Positions 50,561 to 63,255 are shown, numbered from the stretch's first letter. The stretch: DNA of 64,000 nt from Archangium sp. (GCA_030695565.1 JAUYRZ010000054.1:1-64000); one strand, 5' to 3'. Notes: generated from the letters alone by a model not told the origin. Made by a program: numbers and translations.

Positions 50561-51643
50561 ATGGCTCGCAGCACCCCACTCAACGCGGCTCACCGAAAGC
50601 TCGGCGGCCGCATGGTCGACTTCGCGGGCTGGGACATGCCGGTCCAGTACGACGGCCTCATTCAGGAACACGAACGTGTGCGCACCGGCGTCGGCCTGTT
50701 CGACGTCAGCCACATGGGCGAGATCGAGTTCACGGGCCCGGGCGCGCTCGAAGAAGCCAACCGCCTCATCACCAACGACCTCGCGAAGTGCGCTGATGGC
50801 CAGGCGGTCTACGCCGGCCTGCTCAACGAGAAGGGCACCTTCGTCGACGACGTGGTGGCCTACCGCTTCTCGCCCGAGCACATCTTCATCTGCGTCAACG
50901 CCAGCAACGCCGACAAGGACTTCGCCTGGATGGCGGAGAACGCGAAGAAGGTGAAGCCGGTCAACCGCTCCAACGACTTCGCGCAGATCGCAGTCCAGGG
51001 TCCCAAGGCGTTCGGGGTGGTGCAGCGGCTCTCGCCCAAGTCGCTCGAGGGCGTGGGCACCTACCGCTTCACCACCGGCGACGTGGCCGGCGTGCCCTGC
51101 ATCATCTCGCGCACCGGCTACACGGGCGAAGATGGCTTCGAGCTGTACTGCGCGCCCGACAAGGCCGAGGCCCTCTGGTACGCGATCCTCGAGGCCGGCA
51201 AGCCCGAAGCGGCCGCGCCCGCGGGCCTCGGCGCACGAGACTCGTTGCGCACCGAGATGAAGTACGCGCTCTACGGCAACGACATCGACGACGCGCACAC
51301 GCCGCTCGAAGCGGGCCTGGGCTGGATCGTGAAGCTCGACAAGCCCGACTTCATCGGCAAGTCGGTGCTGGTGGCGCAGAAGGCCGCCGGCGTGCCGCGG
51401 AAGTTGGTCGGCTTCGAGATGCTCGACACCGGCATCCCCCGCGCGCACTACGCGATCACCCAAGACGGCGAGAAGGTCGGCGAGGTCACCAGCGGCACCA
51501 TGGGGCCGTCGATCAAGAAGGCGGTGGGCATCGGTTACGTGCCCACGGCGCTCTCCGCTGAAGGCAGCACCTTCAACGTCGACATTCGTGGCCGCGCAGC
51601 AGCGGCGCGCGTGGTGAAGACCCCGTTCTACAAGAAACCCTGA
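50561..51643 (+). CDS. gcvT: Glycine cleavage T protein (aminomethyltransferase)
   Basis: This 360-aa protein is GcvT. RKLGGRMVDFAGWDMPVQY opens the folate-binding fold, GLFDVSHMGEIEF carries the conserved Asp, and LISRTGYTGEDGFELY plus GLGARDSLRTE are typical later blocks. It releases ammonia from the aminomethyl-lipoyl H protein and makes 5,10-methylene-tetrahydrofolate. A GAGGAGA ribosome site precedes the ATG. It leads a five-gene unit: gcvT, gcvH, coaD, coaE, gcvP. Confidence 0.98.
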   Translation: MARSTPLNAAHRKLGGRMVDFAGWDMPVQYDGLIQEHERVRTGVGLFDVSHMGEIEFTGPGALEEANRLITNDLAKCADGQAVYAGLLNEKGTFVDDVVAYRFSPEHIFICVNASNADKDFAWMAENAKKVKPVNRSNDFAQIAVQGPKAFGVVQRLSPKSLEGVGTYRFTTGDVAGVPCIISRTGYTGEDGFELYCAPDKAEALWYAILEAGKPEAAAPAGLGARDSLRTEMKYALYGNDIDDAHTPLEAGLGWIVKLDKPDFIGKSVLVAQKAAGVPRKLVGFEMLDTGIPRAHYAITQDGEKVGEVTSGTMGPSIKKAVGIGYVPTALSAEGSTFNVDIRGRAAAARVVKTPFYKKP

Positions 51644-51656
51644 AGAGGATTTTCCA

Positions 51657-52043
51657 ATGAGCAACTACCCGAGCGATCTCAAGTACACGAAGGACCACGA
51701 GTGGGCGAAGAAGGCCGGCTCCAACATCGTGGTGGGCGTCACCTTTCACGCGCAGGACGCGCTGGGCGCGGTGGTCTACGTCGAGCTGCCCAAGGTGGGC
51801 TCCACGGTGACCGCGCACGCGTCGTTCGGCGTGATCGAGTCGACCAAGGCCGTCTCCGAGCTGTTCGCTCCGGTGACCGGCAAGGTCGCGAAGATCAACG
51901 ACGACGTGACCGCGAACCCCGGTTCCGTGAACGACGATCCGTACAAGGCGTGGCTCATCGAGATCGAGCCGGCGACGGCGTCTGACTTCGACGCGTTGCT
52001 GGATCAGCCGACGTACGTCGCTTCTCTCGACGCGGCGAAGTGA
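51657..52043 (+). CDS. gcvH: Glycine cleavage H protein
   Basis: This 128-aa protein is GcvH, the lipoyl carrier of the glycine cleavage complex. The lipoylated lysine is in FGVIESTKAVSELFAPVTGK (Lys 63), and the fold is closed by NDDPYKAWLIEIEPA. It depends on LipB-made octanoyl groups, and a lipB gene lies 11 kb upstream. It starts 13 bases after gcvT, following a GAGGA site, and ends three bases before coaD. Confidence 0.98.
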   Translation: MSNYPSDLKYTKDHEWAKKAGSNIVVGVTFHAQDALGAVVYVELPKVGSTVTAHASFGVIESTKAVSELFAPVTGKVAKINDDVTANPGSVNDDPYKAWLIEIEPATASDFDALLDQPTYVASLDAAK

Positions 52044-52046
52044 TTC

Positions 52047-52529
52047 ATGCGCCGCGCGCTCTACGCCGGCTCGTTCGATCCCACGACGAACGGGCACATG
52101 TGGGTGGTGGAGCAGGGCGCTCAGCTCTTCGATGAGTTGGTCGTCGTGATTGGTCAGAACCCTTCGAAGAAGGGCCATTGGCCGGTCGAAGAGCGCGTGG
52201 CGATTTTGACCGAGTGCTGTGCGCACTTGAAGAACGTGCAGGTGCGGCGGTTCGATGGCCGGTACCTCGTGCGCGTCGCGGCGGAGCTGGGCGCGAAGTA
52301 CCTGCTGCGTGGCGTGCGCAACGCGACGGACTTCGCGTACGAGCAGACCATTCGGAACGTGAACAGCGATCTCGAGCCGTCGGTCGAGACGATCTTCGTG
52401 ATGACGCCGAAGGAGATCGCGGAGGTCAGCTCGTCCACCGTGCGCGGCATGGTGGGGTTCGAGGGCTGGGAAGAGGTGGTGAAGAAGTTCGTCCCCGCGC
52501 CGGTGTTTGCGCGCATGACGAAGAAGTGA
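52047..52529 (+). CDS. coaD: Phosphopantetheine adenylyltransferase
   Basis: This 160-aa protein is CoaD, which makes dephospho-CoA. AGSFDPTTNGHMWVVEQG includes the TxGH nucleotide site (family H/TxGH), IGQNPSKKGHWPVEERVAIL is the substrate-binding block, LRGVRNATDFAYEQTI follows, and the VSSSTVRGM motif closes the active site. Its length matches the hexameric E. coli enzyme (159). It lies between gcvH and coaE, with 3 and 48 bases of spacing; the repeat fills most of the latter. Confidence 0.97.
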   Translation: MRRALYAGSFDPTTNGHMWVVEQGAQLFDELVVVIGQNPSKKGHWPVEERVAILTECCAHLKNVQVRRFDGRYLVRVAAELGAKYLLRGVRNATDFAYEQTIRNVNSDLEPSVETIFVMTPKEIAEVSSSTVRGMVGFEGWEEVVKKFVPAPVFARMTKK

Positions 52530-52535
52530 ACCTGT

Positions 52536-52577
52536 CTCCCTCTCCCCGAGGAGGGGGAGAGGGTCGGGGAGAGGGCT
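52536..52577 (+). repeat. Dispersed repeat supplying coaE ribosome site
   Basis: CTCCCTCTCCCC, a loop, then GGGGGAGAGGGTCGGGGAGAGGGCT. It ends at the base before the coaE GTG, and its GGGGAG lies six bases upstream, giving the only plausible ribosome site. It is the TCTCCCC subtype. Confidence 0.88.
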
Positions 52578-53123
52578 GTGATCATCGGAGTCACGGGCTG
52601 CGTCGGCGCCGGAAAATCCACCGCGTCCGCGATCCTCGCGGGCTTCGGTGCGCGCGTGCTGGACCTCGACCGGGTCGCCGCGAACGCGGTCAAAGAGAGC
52701 TCGCTGGGTCTCACTGCCGCCGAAGCGCTCGCAGCCGTCGTCAAGGGCGGCCCTGACAAAGCGCGCATCGAGGTCGCGCTGATTCCCGTGGTGCACGCTC
52801 GCGTCGCGGCCTGGTGCGCTGAATCGGCTCAGCCCGGGGTGCTCGACGCGGCGCTCTTGTTCGAACACGGGCTCGAGCGCTTCTGCGACTTCACCATCTG
52901 CGTGTGCTGCCCGATCGAGGAGAGGAAGCGCCGGGTTGAGCTCAGATCGACGGCGAGTTCTGGGTTGTTTGCTGCCATCGAGGCCGCTCAATGGCCTGAA
53001 GAGAAGAAGGCGTCGTTGGCCCGGCTGATCGTTCAGGGTGACGGCGACCTGACCGCGACTCTGTTCACGGCCTGGAACGCCCTCTCCCCGACCCTCTCCC
53101 CCTCGGGGAGAGGGAGGACTTGA
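52578..53123 (+). CDS. coaE: Dephospho-CoA kinase-like protein
   Basis: This 181-aa protein resembles CoaE, the last enzyme of CoA synthesis. MIIGVTGCVGAGKSTASAIL has the Walker A loop (GCVGAGKS), VLDLDRVA matches the DxD substrate motif, and LDAALLFEHGLERFCD corresponds to the conserved IPLLFE block. AAQWPEEKKASLARLIVQGD fits the CoaE C-terminal block. The family average is about 200 residues, and the central segment is shorter here. The last 14 residues (168-181, ALSPTLSPSGRGRT) and the stop come from a dispersed repeat. Neighbouring coaD supports the call. Another coaE could exist elsewhere. Confidence 0.85.
   Translation: MIIGVTGCVGAGKSTASAILAGFGARVLDLDRVAANAVKESSLGLTAAEALAAVVKGGPDKARIEVALIPVVHARVAAWCAESAQPGVLDAALLFEHGLERFCDFTICVCCPIEERKRRVELRSTASSGLFAAIEAAQWPEEKKASLARLIVQGDGDLTATLFTAWNALSPTLSPSGRGRT
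53079..53118 (-). repeat. Dispersed repeat forming the coaE C-terminus
   Basis: GCCCTCTCCCCGA, then CCCTCTCCCC, a short loop and GGGGAGAGGGAGGA. It lies inside the coaE frame, adding 14 residues before the TGA at 53121. It is the TCTCCCC subtype and is inverted relative to the copy at the other end of coaE, so the gene is flanked by opposite copies. Confidence 0.88.
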
Positions 53124-53243
53124 GGGAAGGGTGCGGGAAGGTGTTTGGAGGTCTGACGGAAGCTGAGGTGCATGAGTTTCACTGATTGACCCAGCAACAC
53201 GGCGGTGGAGAGCCGCGGGGCAGGGCGATAGAAGCCGCCCGCC

Positions 53244-56099
53244 ATGCTCGAGTTCATCGATACCTTCCTGCGTCGTCACGTCGGCCCCTCCTCCAACGAC
53301 ATCGAGGAGATGCTGAAGACCGTCAACGCGCCCTCCCTCGACGCGCTGATCGATCAGACCGTGCCGAAGCAGATCCGGGTGAAGAAGCCCCTCTCGTTGC
53401 CCCCCGCGAAGGGCGAGAGCGAACTGCTCGCCGAGCTCAAAGGCATCGCCGACCAGAACCAGGTCTTCAAGAGCTTCATCGGCGCCGGCTACTACGACAC
53501 CATCACCCCCGGTGTGGTGCTGCGGAACGTGCTGCTCAACCCCGGCTGGTACACCGCCTACACTCCGTACCAGGCTGAGATCGCCCAGGGCCGCCTCGAG
53601 GCGCTGCTCAACTACCAGACGGTGATCGCCGACCTCACCGGCCTGCCCATCTCGAACGCCTCGTTGCTCGACGAAGGCACCGCCGCCGCCGAAGCGATGC
53701 ACATGCTGCAGTCGGCCGGCAAAGACACCGACGGCAAGGCGTTCTTCGTGAGTCACCTCTGCCACCCGCAGACCATCGACGTGGTGAAGACCCGCGCGAA
53801 GCCGCTCGACATCGAAGTGATCGTCGGTGATCACACCACCTTCGACTTCACCAAGAAGTGCTTCGGCGCGCTGGTGCAGTACCCGGCCACCGACGGCGGC
53901 GTGCACGACTACAAGGCGTTCATCACCAAGGCCCATGCCAGCGGTTCGCTGGTGGTGATGGCCACCGACCTGCTTGCGCTCACCATGCTCACGCCTCCGG
54001 GCGAGCTGGGCGCCGACGTGGCGATCGGCTCTTCGCAGCGCTTCGGCGTGCCGATGGGGTTCGGCGGCCCGCACGCAGCGTTCATGTCGACCAAGATGGA
54101 GTTCGTGCGCTCGATGCCCGGCCGCCTCATCGGCGTCTCCGAAGACGTGCACGGCCACATGGCGTTGCGCATGGCCCTGGGCACCCGCGAGCAACACATC
54201 CGCCGGGAGAAGGCGACGTCGAACATCTGCACCGCGCAAGTGCTGCTCGCCGTGATGGCCTCGATGTACGCGGTCTACCACGGGCCTGTGGGGCTCAAGG
54301 CGATCGCCGCCCGGGTGCACCTGCTGGCCAAGAGCTTCGCGGCGGGCTTGAAGAAGCTCGGAGTGAAGGTGAAACACGATGCCTTCTTCGACACGGTCGC
54401 TTTCTTCACCGCTGACTCGAAGGCCGCCGACGAGCTGATGGCGAAGGCAGAAGGTCTTCGCATGAACCTTCGGCGCATCGACGCGACCACCTTGGGCGCG
54501 GCGATGGACGAGACCACCTCGGCCGAGCAGCTGGAGACCCTGCTGAGCCTGTTCGGCAAGGCGAAGGCCGAAGAGCTGGCGACCGCGGCCGCGAACACCC
54601 ACATCGTGCCGGAGGCGCTGCGCCGCACCAGCAGCTACCTGCAGCACCCGGTGTTCAACAGCTTCCACACCGAGCACGAGATGCTCCGCTACATTCGCGG
54701 CCTCGAGGCGAAAGACCTCTCTTTGTGCCACTCGATGATCGCGCTGGGCAGCTGCACCATGAAGCTCAACGCCACCGCCGAGATGGAGCCGGTCACCTGG
54801 CCCCAGTTCAACGCGCTGCACCCCTTCGCGCCCGCCTCGCAGTGGAAGGGCTACGCCACCCTCTTCGCCCAGCTCGAGGGCTACCTCTCGGAGATCACCG
54901 GCTTCGCGGGCTGCACCTTGATGCCCAACGCCGGCAGCCAGGGTGAGTACGCCGGCCTGCTGGTGATCCGTGCCTTCCACGAAGCGAGGGGGCAGGGCCA
55001 TCGCAAGGTCTGCCTCATTCCCGCTTCGGCGCACGGCACCAACCCGGCCACCGCGGTGATGGCGGGCTACCAGGTGGTGGTGGTCAAGACCGACGCCTCG
55101 GGCAACGTCGACGTGAGCGATCTCAAGGTGAAGATCGAGCAGCACAGAGATCAACTCGCCGCGCTGATGGTGACCTACCCCTCGACGCACGGCGTGTTCG
55201 AAGAGGCGATCACCGAGATCTGCGACCTGGTGCACGCGGCCGGCGGTCAGGTCTACATGGACGGCGCGAACATGAACGCGCAGGTCGGGCTGTGCCGCCC
55301 CGGCGACTTCGGCCCCGACGTCTGCCACCTGAACCTGCACAAGACGTTCTGCATCCCCCACGGTGGTGGCGGCCCCGGCATGGGCCCCATCTGCGTGGCG
55401 AAGCACCTGGTGCCGCACCTGCCCACGCACCCGATGCAGAAGGTCGGCGGAGAGAAGGGCACCGGCGCCATCTCGTCCGCCCCGTACGGCAGCGCGAGCA
55501 TCTTGCTCATCTCGTGGGTCTACATTCGCCTGATGGGCGGCGAGGGCCTCACGCACGCCACCCGCACCGCGATCTTGAACGCCAACTACATTGCCGAGCG
55601 GCTCGAGCGCAGCTTCCCCGTGCTCTACCGCGGCAGCCACAAGCGCGTGGCGCACGAGTGCATCATCGACGTGCGCCAGCTCAAGGCCTCCAGCGGCGTC
55701 GAGGCGGCAGACATCGCCAAGCGCCTGATGGACTACGGCTTCCACGCTCCGACCGTTTCTTTCCCCGTCGGCAACACCATGATGATCGAGCCCACCGAGT
55801 CGGAGTCACGGGCCGAGATCGACCGCTTCTGCGAGGCGATGATCTCCATCCGCACCGAGATCTACGACGTGGAGCAGGGGGTCTTCGACAAGACCGACAA
55901 CCCCTTGAAGAACGCGCCTCACACCGCCGATTCAGTCACCGCCGACGAGTGGAAACACCCGTACACCCGGCAACGCGCTGCTTACCCGCTGGTCTGGGTC
56001 AAGAAGCACAAGTTCTGGCCTTCGGTCGGCCGGGTGAATGACGTGTTGGGCGATCGCAAGCTGGTCTGCAGCTGCCCGCCCATCGAAGACTACATGTGA
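53244..56099 (+). CDS. gcvP: Glycine dehydrogenase (P protein, single chain)
   Basis: This 951-aa protein is the full-length fused P protein, decarboxylating glycine with PLP. It starts [17 protein letters not shown], typical of GcvP, has the N-terminal half blocks [20 protein letters not shown] and [12 protein letters not shown], and the C-terminal PLP half with the Schiff-base lysine Lys 700 in [38 protein letters not shown] marks the start of the second half. It ends the gcvTH-coaDE-gcvP cluster after a 120-base gap. No strong ribosome site precedes its ATG. Confidence 0.98.
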   Translation: MLEFIDTFLRRHVGPSSNDIEEMLKTVNAPSLDALIDQTVPKQIRVKKPLSLPPAKGESELLAELKGIADQNQVFKSFIGAGYYDTITPGVVLRNVLLNPGWYTAYTPYQAEIAQGRLEALLNYQTVIADLTGLPISNASLLDEGTAAAEAMHMLQSAGKDTDGKAFFVSHLCHPQTIDVVKTRAKPLDIEVIVGDHTTFDFTKKCFGALVQYPATDGGVHDYKAFITKAHASGSLVVMATDLLALTMLTPPGELGADVAIGSSQRFGVPMGFGGPHAAFMSTKMEFVRSMPGRLIGVSEDVHGHMALRMALGTREQHIRREKATSNICTAQVLLAVMASMYAVYHGPVGLKAIAARVHLLAKSFAAGLKKLGVKVKHDAFFDTVAFFTADSKAADELMAKAEGLRMNLRRIDATTLGAAMDETTSAEQLETLLSLFGKAKAEELATAAANTHIVPEALRRTSSYLQHPVFNSFHTEHEMLRYIRGLEAKDLSLCHSMIALGSCTMKLNATAEMEPVTWPQFNALHPFAPASQWKGYATLFAQLEGYLSEITGFAGCTLMPNAGSQGEYAGLLVIRAFHEARGQGHRKVCLIPASAHGTNPATAVMAGYQVVVVKTDASGNVDVSDLKVKIEQHRDQLAALMVTYPSTHGVFEEAITEICDLVHAAGGQVYMDGANMNAQVGLCRPGDFGPDVCHLNLHKTFCIPHGGGGPGMGPICVAKHLVPHLPTHPMQKVGGEKGTGAISSAPYGSASILLISWVYIRLMGGEGLTHATRTAILNANYIAERLERSFPVLYRGSHKRVAHECIIDVRQLKASSGVEAADIAKRLMDYGFHAPTVSFPVGNTMMIEPTESESRAEIDRFCEAMISIRTEIYDVEQGVFDKTDNPLKNAPHTADSVTADEWKHPYTRQRAAYPLVWVKKHKFWPSVGRVNDVLGDRKLVCSCPPIEDYM

Positions 56100-56131
56100 G
56101 GTGGGTTTGGGCTTAAGGTGCCGCCGCTCCG

Positions 56132-57352
<1,221 letters not shown>

Positions 57353-57367
57353 ACTTTGAACTCTGAG

Positions 57368-57406
57368 CTCCCTCTCCCCGAGGGGGAGAGGGTCGGGGAG
57401 AGGGCT
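57368..57406 (+). repeat. Dispersed palindromic repeat, full copy
   Basis: CTCCCTCTCCCC, a short loop and GGGGGAGAGGGTCGGGGAGAGGGCT: the TCTCCCC subtype. It starts 15 bases after the kinase stop, in the convergent junction with the 57415 gene. Confidence 0.9.
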
Positions 57407-57414
57407 GAGGCCTT

Positions 57415-57819
57415 CTACGCCTGCCCCGGCTTCTGCTTCCACGTGCGCCGAGTCGCGCGAGCCACGCCCGCCTTGCCGTGCCAGCGCAGGTCGTGAACCG
57501 CGCCGACCCCGTCGCCATCTTCCAGCACCTGCAGCGCCGGCATGTCGGCCATGGGAACCGTATCCAGCGTGACCACCCACTCGTCGCCTTGCGGCTTGAG
57601 GGTCATCACGCTGTGGATCATCGCATTCGACAGGTTCACCGCGCACTCCGGCATGACGGGCAGGGGCGGCGGGGCCTTCTTGCGCGTCGGAGGCAGGCAG
57701 AACGCGACGGGCGCGGTCTCCTTCTCGACGGGCGCGAGGTCCTCACTCACGAAGAACAGGAGCGAAGCCACGAAGGTCAAACCGCTGCTGGCGAGTACGA
57801 GGAAGACGTCAGGTGGCAT
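57415..57819 (-). CDS. Membrane-anchored small protein, unknown
   Basis: This 134-aa protein has an N-terminal membrane segment (DVFLVLASSGLTFVASLLFFV), then a Lys/Pro-rich linker and a small globular end (IHSVMTLKPQGDEWVVTLDTVP and ALQVLEDGDGVGAVHDL). No family is recognised. The ATG at 57819 was chosen over an upstream frame that would overlap truA on the other strand. It is divergent from truA with 59 bases between starts. Confidence 0.65.
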   Translation of the reverse strand: MPPDVFLVLASSGLTFVASLLFFVSEDLAPVEKETAPVAFCLPPTRKKAPPPLPVMPECAVNLSNAMIHSVMTLKPQGDEWVVTLDTVPMADMPALQVLEDGDGVGAVHDLRWHGKAGVARATRRTWKQKPGQA

Positions 57820-57878
57820 CGCGAGGCCTATGACAACGCACCCCGCAACCCGGTTCCATGTGGGATAGTCACTCGGCC

Positions 57879-58649
57879 ATGCCCCGCGTGAAGTTGGTGC
57901 TCGAGTACGACGGGACGAACTACGTGGGCTGGCAAATTCAGGAGAATGGCCCGTCGGTGCAGGGCCGGGTGCAGCGGGCCGTGCAGCAGTTGCTGGGGGC
58001 GCCGGTGACCTTGATGGCTGCGGGCCGCACGGATTCGGGCGTCCATGCCAAAGGCCAGGTGGTCGCTTTTGATTCACCGCGTCAGCTCCCGTTGAAGGCG
58101 TACTGGATGGGGCTCAATTCGCTGCTGCCCGATGACATCGCGGTGGTGAAGGCCGAGCTCGTTCAAGACGACTTCGATCCCCGAAGGTGGAGTGGGGGGA
58201 AACGTTATCGGTACATGGTGAGCAACCGGCGATCGCGGTCACCGATGCGCCGATTGACGCACTGGGAGATCTTCCTGCCGCTCCACGTGAACGCGATGGT
58301 CGAGGCGTCGCAGCACCTGCTTGGCCACCATGATTATTCCGCGTTTCGCGCGTCGGACTGCCAGGCCGCGCATGCCACTCGCAAGTTGTCGCGGGTCGAG
58401 GTGATCGGCGCTCCAGGAGATGAGATCACCTTCATCGTCGAAGGCACCGCGTTCTTGAAACACATGGTGCGCAACCTGGTCGGCACGCTCATCGACGTCG
58501 GCCGCGGCAAACATCAGCCCGGGTGGGTGAAGGACGTGCTCGAGGGGCGTGATCGCACCAGGGCCGGGCCGACCGCGCCGGCGCATGGGCTCAGCCTCGA
58601 CGAGGTCTTCTATGGTGCGGGGCCCCGGGAGACCGTCGATGACGACTGA
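57879..58649 (+). CDS. truA: tRNA pseudouridine synthase A
   Basis: This 256-aa protein is TruA, which makes pseudouridine at tRNA positions 38-40. LVLEYDGTNYVGWQIQENGP is the N-terminal block, MAAGRTDSGVHAKGQVVAF holds the catalytic Asp in GRTDSGVHA, LPDDIAVVKAELVQDDFDPR follows, and FLKHMVRNLVGTLIDVGRGK is the C-terminal signature. The ATG at 57879 gives the standard start; seven extra codons are in frame upstream. Its stop overlaps the next gene's start by 11 bases. Confidence 0.98.
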   Translation: MPRVKLVLEYDGTNYVGWQIQENGPSVQGRVQRAVQQLLGAPVTLMAAGRTDSGVHAKGQVVAFDSPRQLPLKAYWMGLNSLLPDDIAVVKAELVQDDFDPRRWSGGKRYRYMVSNRRSRSPMRRLTHWEIFLPLHVNAMVEASQHLLGHHDYSAFRASDCQAAHATRKLSRVEVIGAPGDEITFIVEGTAFLKHMVRNLVGTLIDVGRGKHQPGWVKDVLEGRDRTRAGPTAPAHGLSLDEVFYGAGPRETVDDD

Positions 58650-59225
58650 GCAGAAGGCACCTTCCGCGTACATGCGCGCCGAGGCGGGATCGCGGCAGGT
58701 CGTGATTCAGATTGGCCTGGGGGTGGTGGCGTTCATTCTCGGCAGCATCTTGTCGGTCGGCGCGTCGGCTCGAATCGGGGAGCGGCTCGGGCCCATCGAG
58801 AGCGACTGGGGCACGCTGGCGTTCAGATGGGTGTTCGAGCGGCTGTGGTTGATCGCCGTGTTGCCGGTGTTCGGGTACGCGATCGGGCGGTTCACCGAGA
58901 GCACTCCGAGCCGGTTCGCGCTCACCGCGGGGATCGCGGGCGAGACGTTTTCGGTGCTGCTCGTCACGGCGATCAATGGGTTTGATTATTTGATGGAGGA
59001 CACTGCGGGGTTGATCGCTCGCGGGTTGACGTTGTTCGTCGGGATGGTTTTGACGGCGAAGGCTGTGCAGGTTGGAGGCGAGGCTTCTGGCGAGGCTCAG
59101 CTCGCGGCCGATCTGATCGCGGAACAGCGCAAGGCTGAGTACGCGGCGTTTTTGGCTGCGGCTGAGGGGAAGCCGGCCCCTCACCCCGACCCACACCCCG
59201 CAGCGCAGGGAGAGGGAGACAAGAC

Positions 59226-59229
<4 letters not shown>
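58639..59229 (+). CDS. Membrane protein with repeat-derived C-terminus
   Basis: This 196-aa protein has about four membrane spans: [56 protein letters not shown] and [19 protein letters not shown] cytoplasmic tail follows ([18 protein letters not shown]), and the last 16 residues ([16 protein letters not shown]) come from a dispersed repeat. No family is recognised. It begins 11 bases inside truA, and its stop overlaps the stop of clpB on the other strand by two bases. Confidence 0.75.
59176..59219 (-). repeat. Dispersed repeat, diverged copy in a coding end
   Basis: GGCCCCTCACCCCGACCC, then a loop with CCGCAGCGCAG and GGGAGAGGGAGA. The left arm is altered (CCACACCCC). It supplies the last residues of the 58639 membrane protein and lies just before the convergent clpB stop. 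Confidence 0.8.
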
Positions 59230-61820
<2,591 letters not shown>

Positions 61821-61829
61821 GCCATCGAC

Positions 61830-61856
61830 AGTAAGGGCCGATCTCCCACACGCAAG
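61830..61856 (-). promoter_or_regulatory. Candidate heat-shock promoter of clpB
   Basis: On the minus strand CTTGCG (-35, 61851-61856) and CCCTTACT (-10, 61830-61837) are 13 bases apart, the spacing of sigma-32 promoters (CTTGAA, then CCCCATxT). The -10 lies only about ten bases from the clpB ATG, so the leader would be very short, in line with the missing ribosome site. The match is partial. Confidence 0.3.
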
Positions 61857-61941
61857 GCGCGCCCCCACCCCTGAACCGGTCGCTCCAATCCATGAGTTTG
61901 ACTACTCACGGCGCATTGCGTCACGAATAACGGAGGAAATC

Positions 61942-62619
61942 GTGGGGTTTGGGCCTGTCTGTGCTTGTAGTGAAATCGGTCCTCGGGTAAGGGCGGCGCG
62001 AGTTCTGCAACCGGCCCTTGGGGGGACCACTTTGGAATCGCACGGCGGATATTTGTGCCAGTACTCGGACGTGGACGCGGCGTGGCTGCAGCACATCGCC
62101 CGTCTCTCGCTCGCGGAAGATGGCCAGTCCGGCGACGATGCCGGCTTGTTGGTCACGGTGCTGGGCGGCCCGCGAATCGCGCGCTTCGCCTGGGATGCGC
62201 CGTTCACGTACGGGCGTCAGGGTGCGCGCTGGTACCTCACGCACCATGCCCTCGCGCGGCGGCTGTCCGAGCACCTGCGCGTCACCGTTCACGCGTATGC
62301 CTTCGACCCCGATGAGGTCGAGCAGGTGATCGCGTACGCCAACGGCAGGCGAGTCGGTGGAGAGATGCTCCGCTACGAAGACGCCGAACTCCCGGAAGAC
62401 GAAAACGACGACACCGCGTTCGAGAAGCTGCAGCAGAAGTGGCCTCTGGGGTACGTCGCGCGGGTGTTGGGCATCGATCGCGCCGAGCTGCTGCGCATTC
62501 CGCGCAAGTCGTCGGCCCTCATCGACCTGAACCGCTACCAGGAGCCCAAGCCGTTGTGGCAGCTCTTCCCGGAGCGGGTTCAAGCCCTTCGAAGCCAGCA
62601 GCCCGTCGAACTCCCCTGA
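61942..62619 (+). CDS. Unknown cytosolic protein
   Basis: This 225-aa protein starts at a GTG with an ideal GGAGGA ribosome site five bases upstream; the frame is open back to 61795 but would overlap clpB. It reads HGGYLCQYSDVDAAWLQHIARLSL, then GGPRIARFAWDAPFTYGRQGARWYLTHH, and ends with WPLGYVARVLGIDRAELLRIPR, a helix-turn-helix-like segment, and QPVELP. No family is recognised and no signal peptide is seen. It is divergent from clpB with a 121-base space, which also holds the candidate clpB promoter. Its stop codon lies in a hairpin shared with the next gene. Confidence 0.75.
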   Translation: MGFGPVCACSEIGPRVRAARVLQPALGGTTLESHGGYLCQYSDVDAAWLQHIARLSLAEDGQSGDDAGLLVTVLGGPRIARFAWDAPFTYGRQGARWYLTHHALARRLSEHLRVTVHAYAFDPDEVEQVIAYANGRRVGGEMLRYEDAELPEDENDDTAFEKLQQKWPLGYVARVLGIDRAELLRIPRKSSALIDLNRYQEPKPLWQLFPERVQALRSQQPVELP

Positions 62620-62634
62620 GTCGAAGACTCAGGG
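62614..62634. terminator. Hairpin holding both convergent stop codons
   Basis: A perfect 9-bp stem, CCCTGAGTC with GACTCAGGG, has a GAA loop. The plus-strand gene's TGA (62617-62619) lies in the left arm and the minus-strand gene's TGA (62629-62631) lies in the right arm. This is a compact bidirectional terminator-like structure, though no T-tract follows on either side. Confidence 0.65.
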
Positions 62635-63255
62635 CTCGGCGCGCGCCAAAGCCGTGCGCAGGGTCTCGGAGCGGAAGTAGTTCCCCAGCATCACGAAGCC
62701 CGCGACGATCACCAGCGTCCACCCGGCGCTGGCCGCGGAGCAGATGAACAACACCACGCCCGACATCGCCTCGGCGTCGTGCACGCCTTCCCGCACGATC
62801 GCCTTTCCGACCTCGGTGAAGACGGTGCGAACGATCACCAGGTTCTCCGCGCCGTCGATGGAGCGCAACGCCGCCGCCGCCAACGCCGCGATGCCCAGCT
62901 GCTGAGCGGTGCCCGGCCTGTGTTCCTGGGTGACCCGCAGGCGCATGCCGAGCACGAAGACCAGGCCTGAAGCGATCGCCAGCAGCAGCGAGCTCACGAT
63001 GCGCCAGGGCACCAACGACTCGAGGGCGGTCTGATGACCCGAAGCGGCCGCGAGCACGATCTGCCGCTGGGCGAGGGGAGAGAGGCCCAGGCCGGGCAAG
63101 GCCGACTCGCTGCCCGTCAAAGAAGGCGGCTCAGCGTGGTTGAAGGCGGCCTGCACGTCGAAACCGGCGGCCAGGGAGACCTGAAAGCCGACGACCACCG
63201 CGGCCACGAGGGCCCAACGATACGAGCCGGGGAGCGGGGTTTCGGTGCTGCTCAC
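62629..63255 (-). CDS. Membrane protein, unknown
   Basis: This 208-aa protein has about four membrane spans: RWALVAAVVVGFQVSLAAGF, IVSSLLLAIASGLVFVLG, a moderately hydrophobic LGIAALAAAAL, and AMSGVVLFICSAASAGWTL with GFVMLGNYF. The GTG start at 63255 follows a GAAGG site and lies just past the DUF1844 stop, so the two are likely co-transcribed. The frame is open upstream but would overlap the DUF1844 gene. No family is recognised. Confidence 0.75.
   Translation of the reverse strand: MSSTETPLPGSYRWALVAAVVVGFQVSLAAGFDVQAAFNHAEPPSLTGSESALPGLGLSPLAQRQIVLAAASGHQTALESLVPWRIVSSLLLAIASGLVFVLGMRLRVTQEHRPGTAQQLGIAALAAAALRSIDGAENLVIVRTVFTEVGKAIVREGVHDAEAMSGVVLFICSAASAGWTLVIVAGFVMLGNYFRSETLRTALARAEP

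Noticed and set aside
51573-55745. A 1,390-codon open frame on the minus strand
   Set aside because: It is antisense to gcvT, gcvH, coaD, coaE and gcvP and its His/Arg/Asp/Glu-rich composition is typical of the complement of high-GC coding sequence; the plus-strand genes have clear family motifs.
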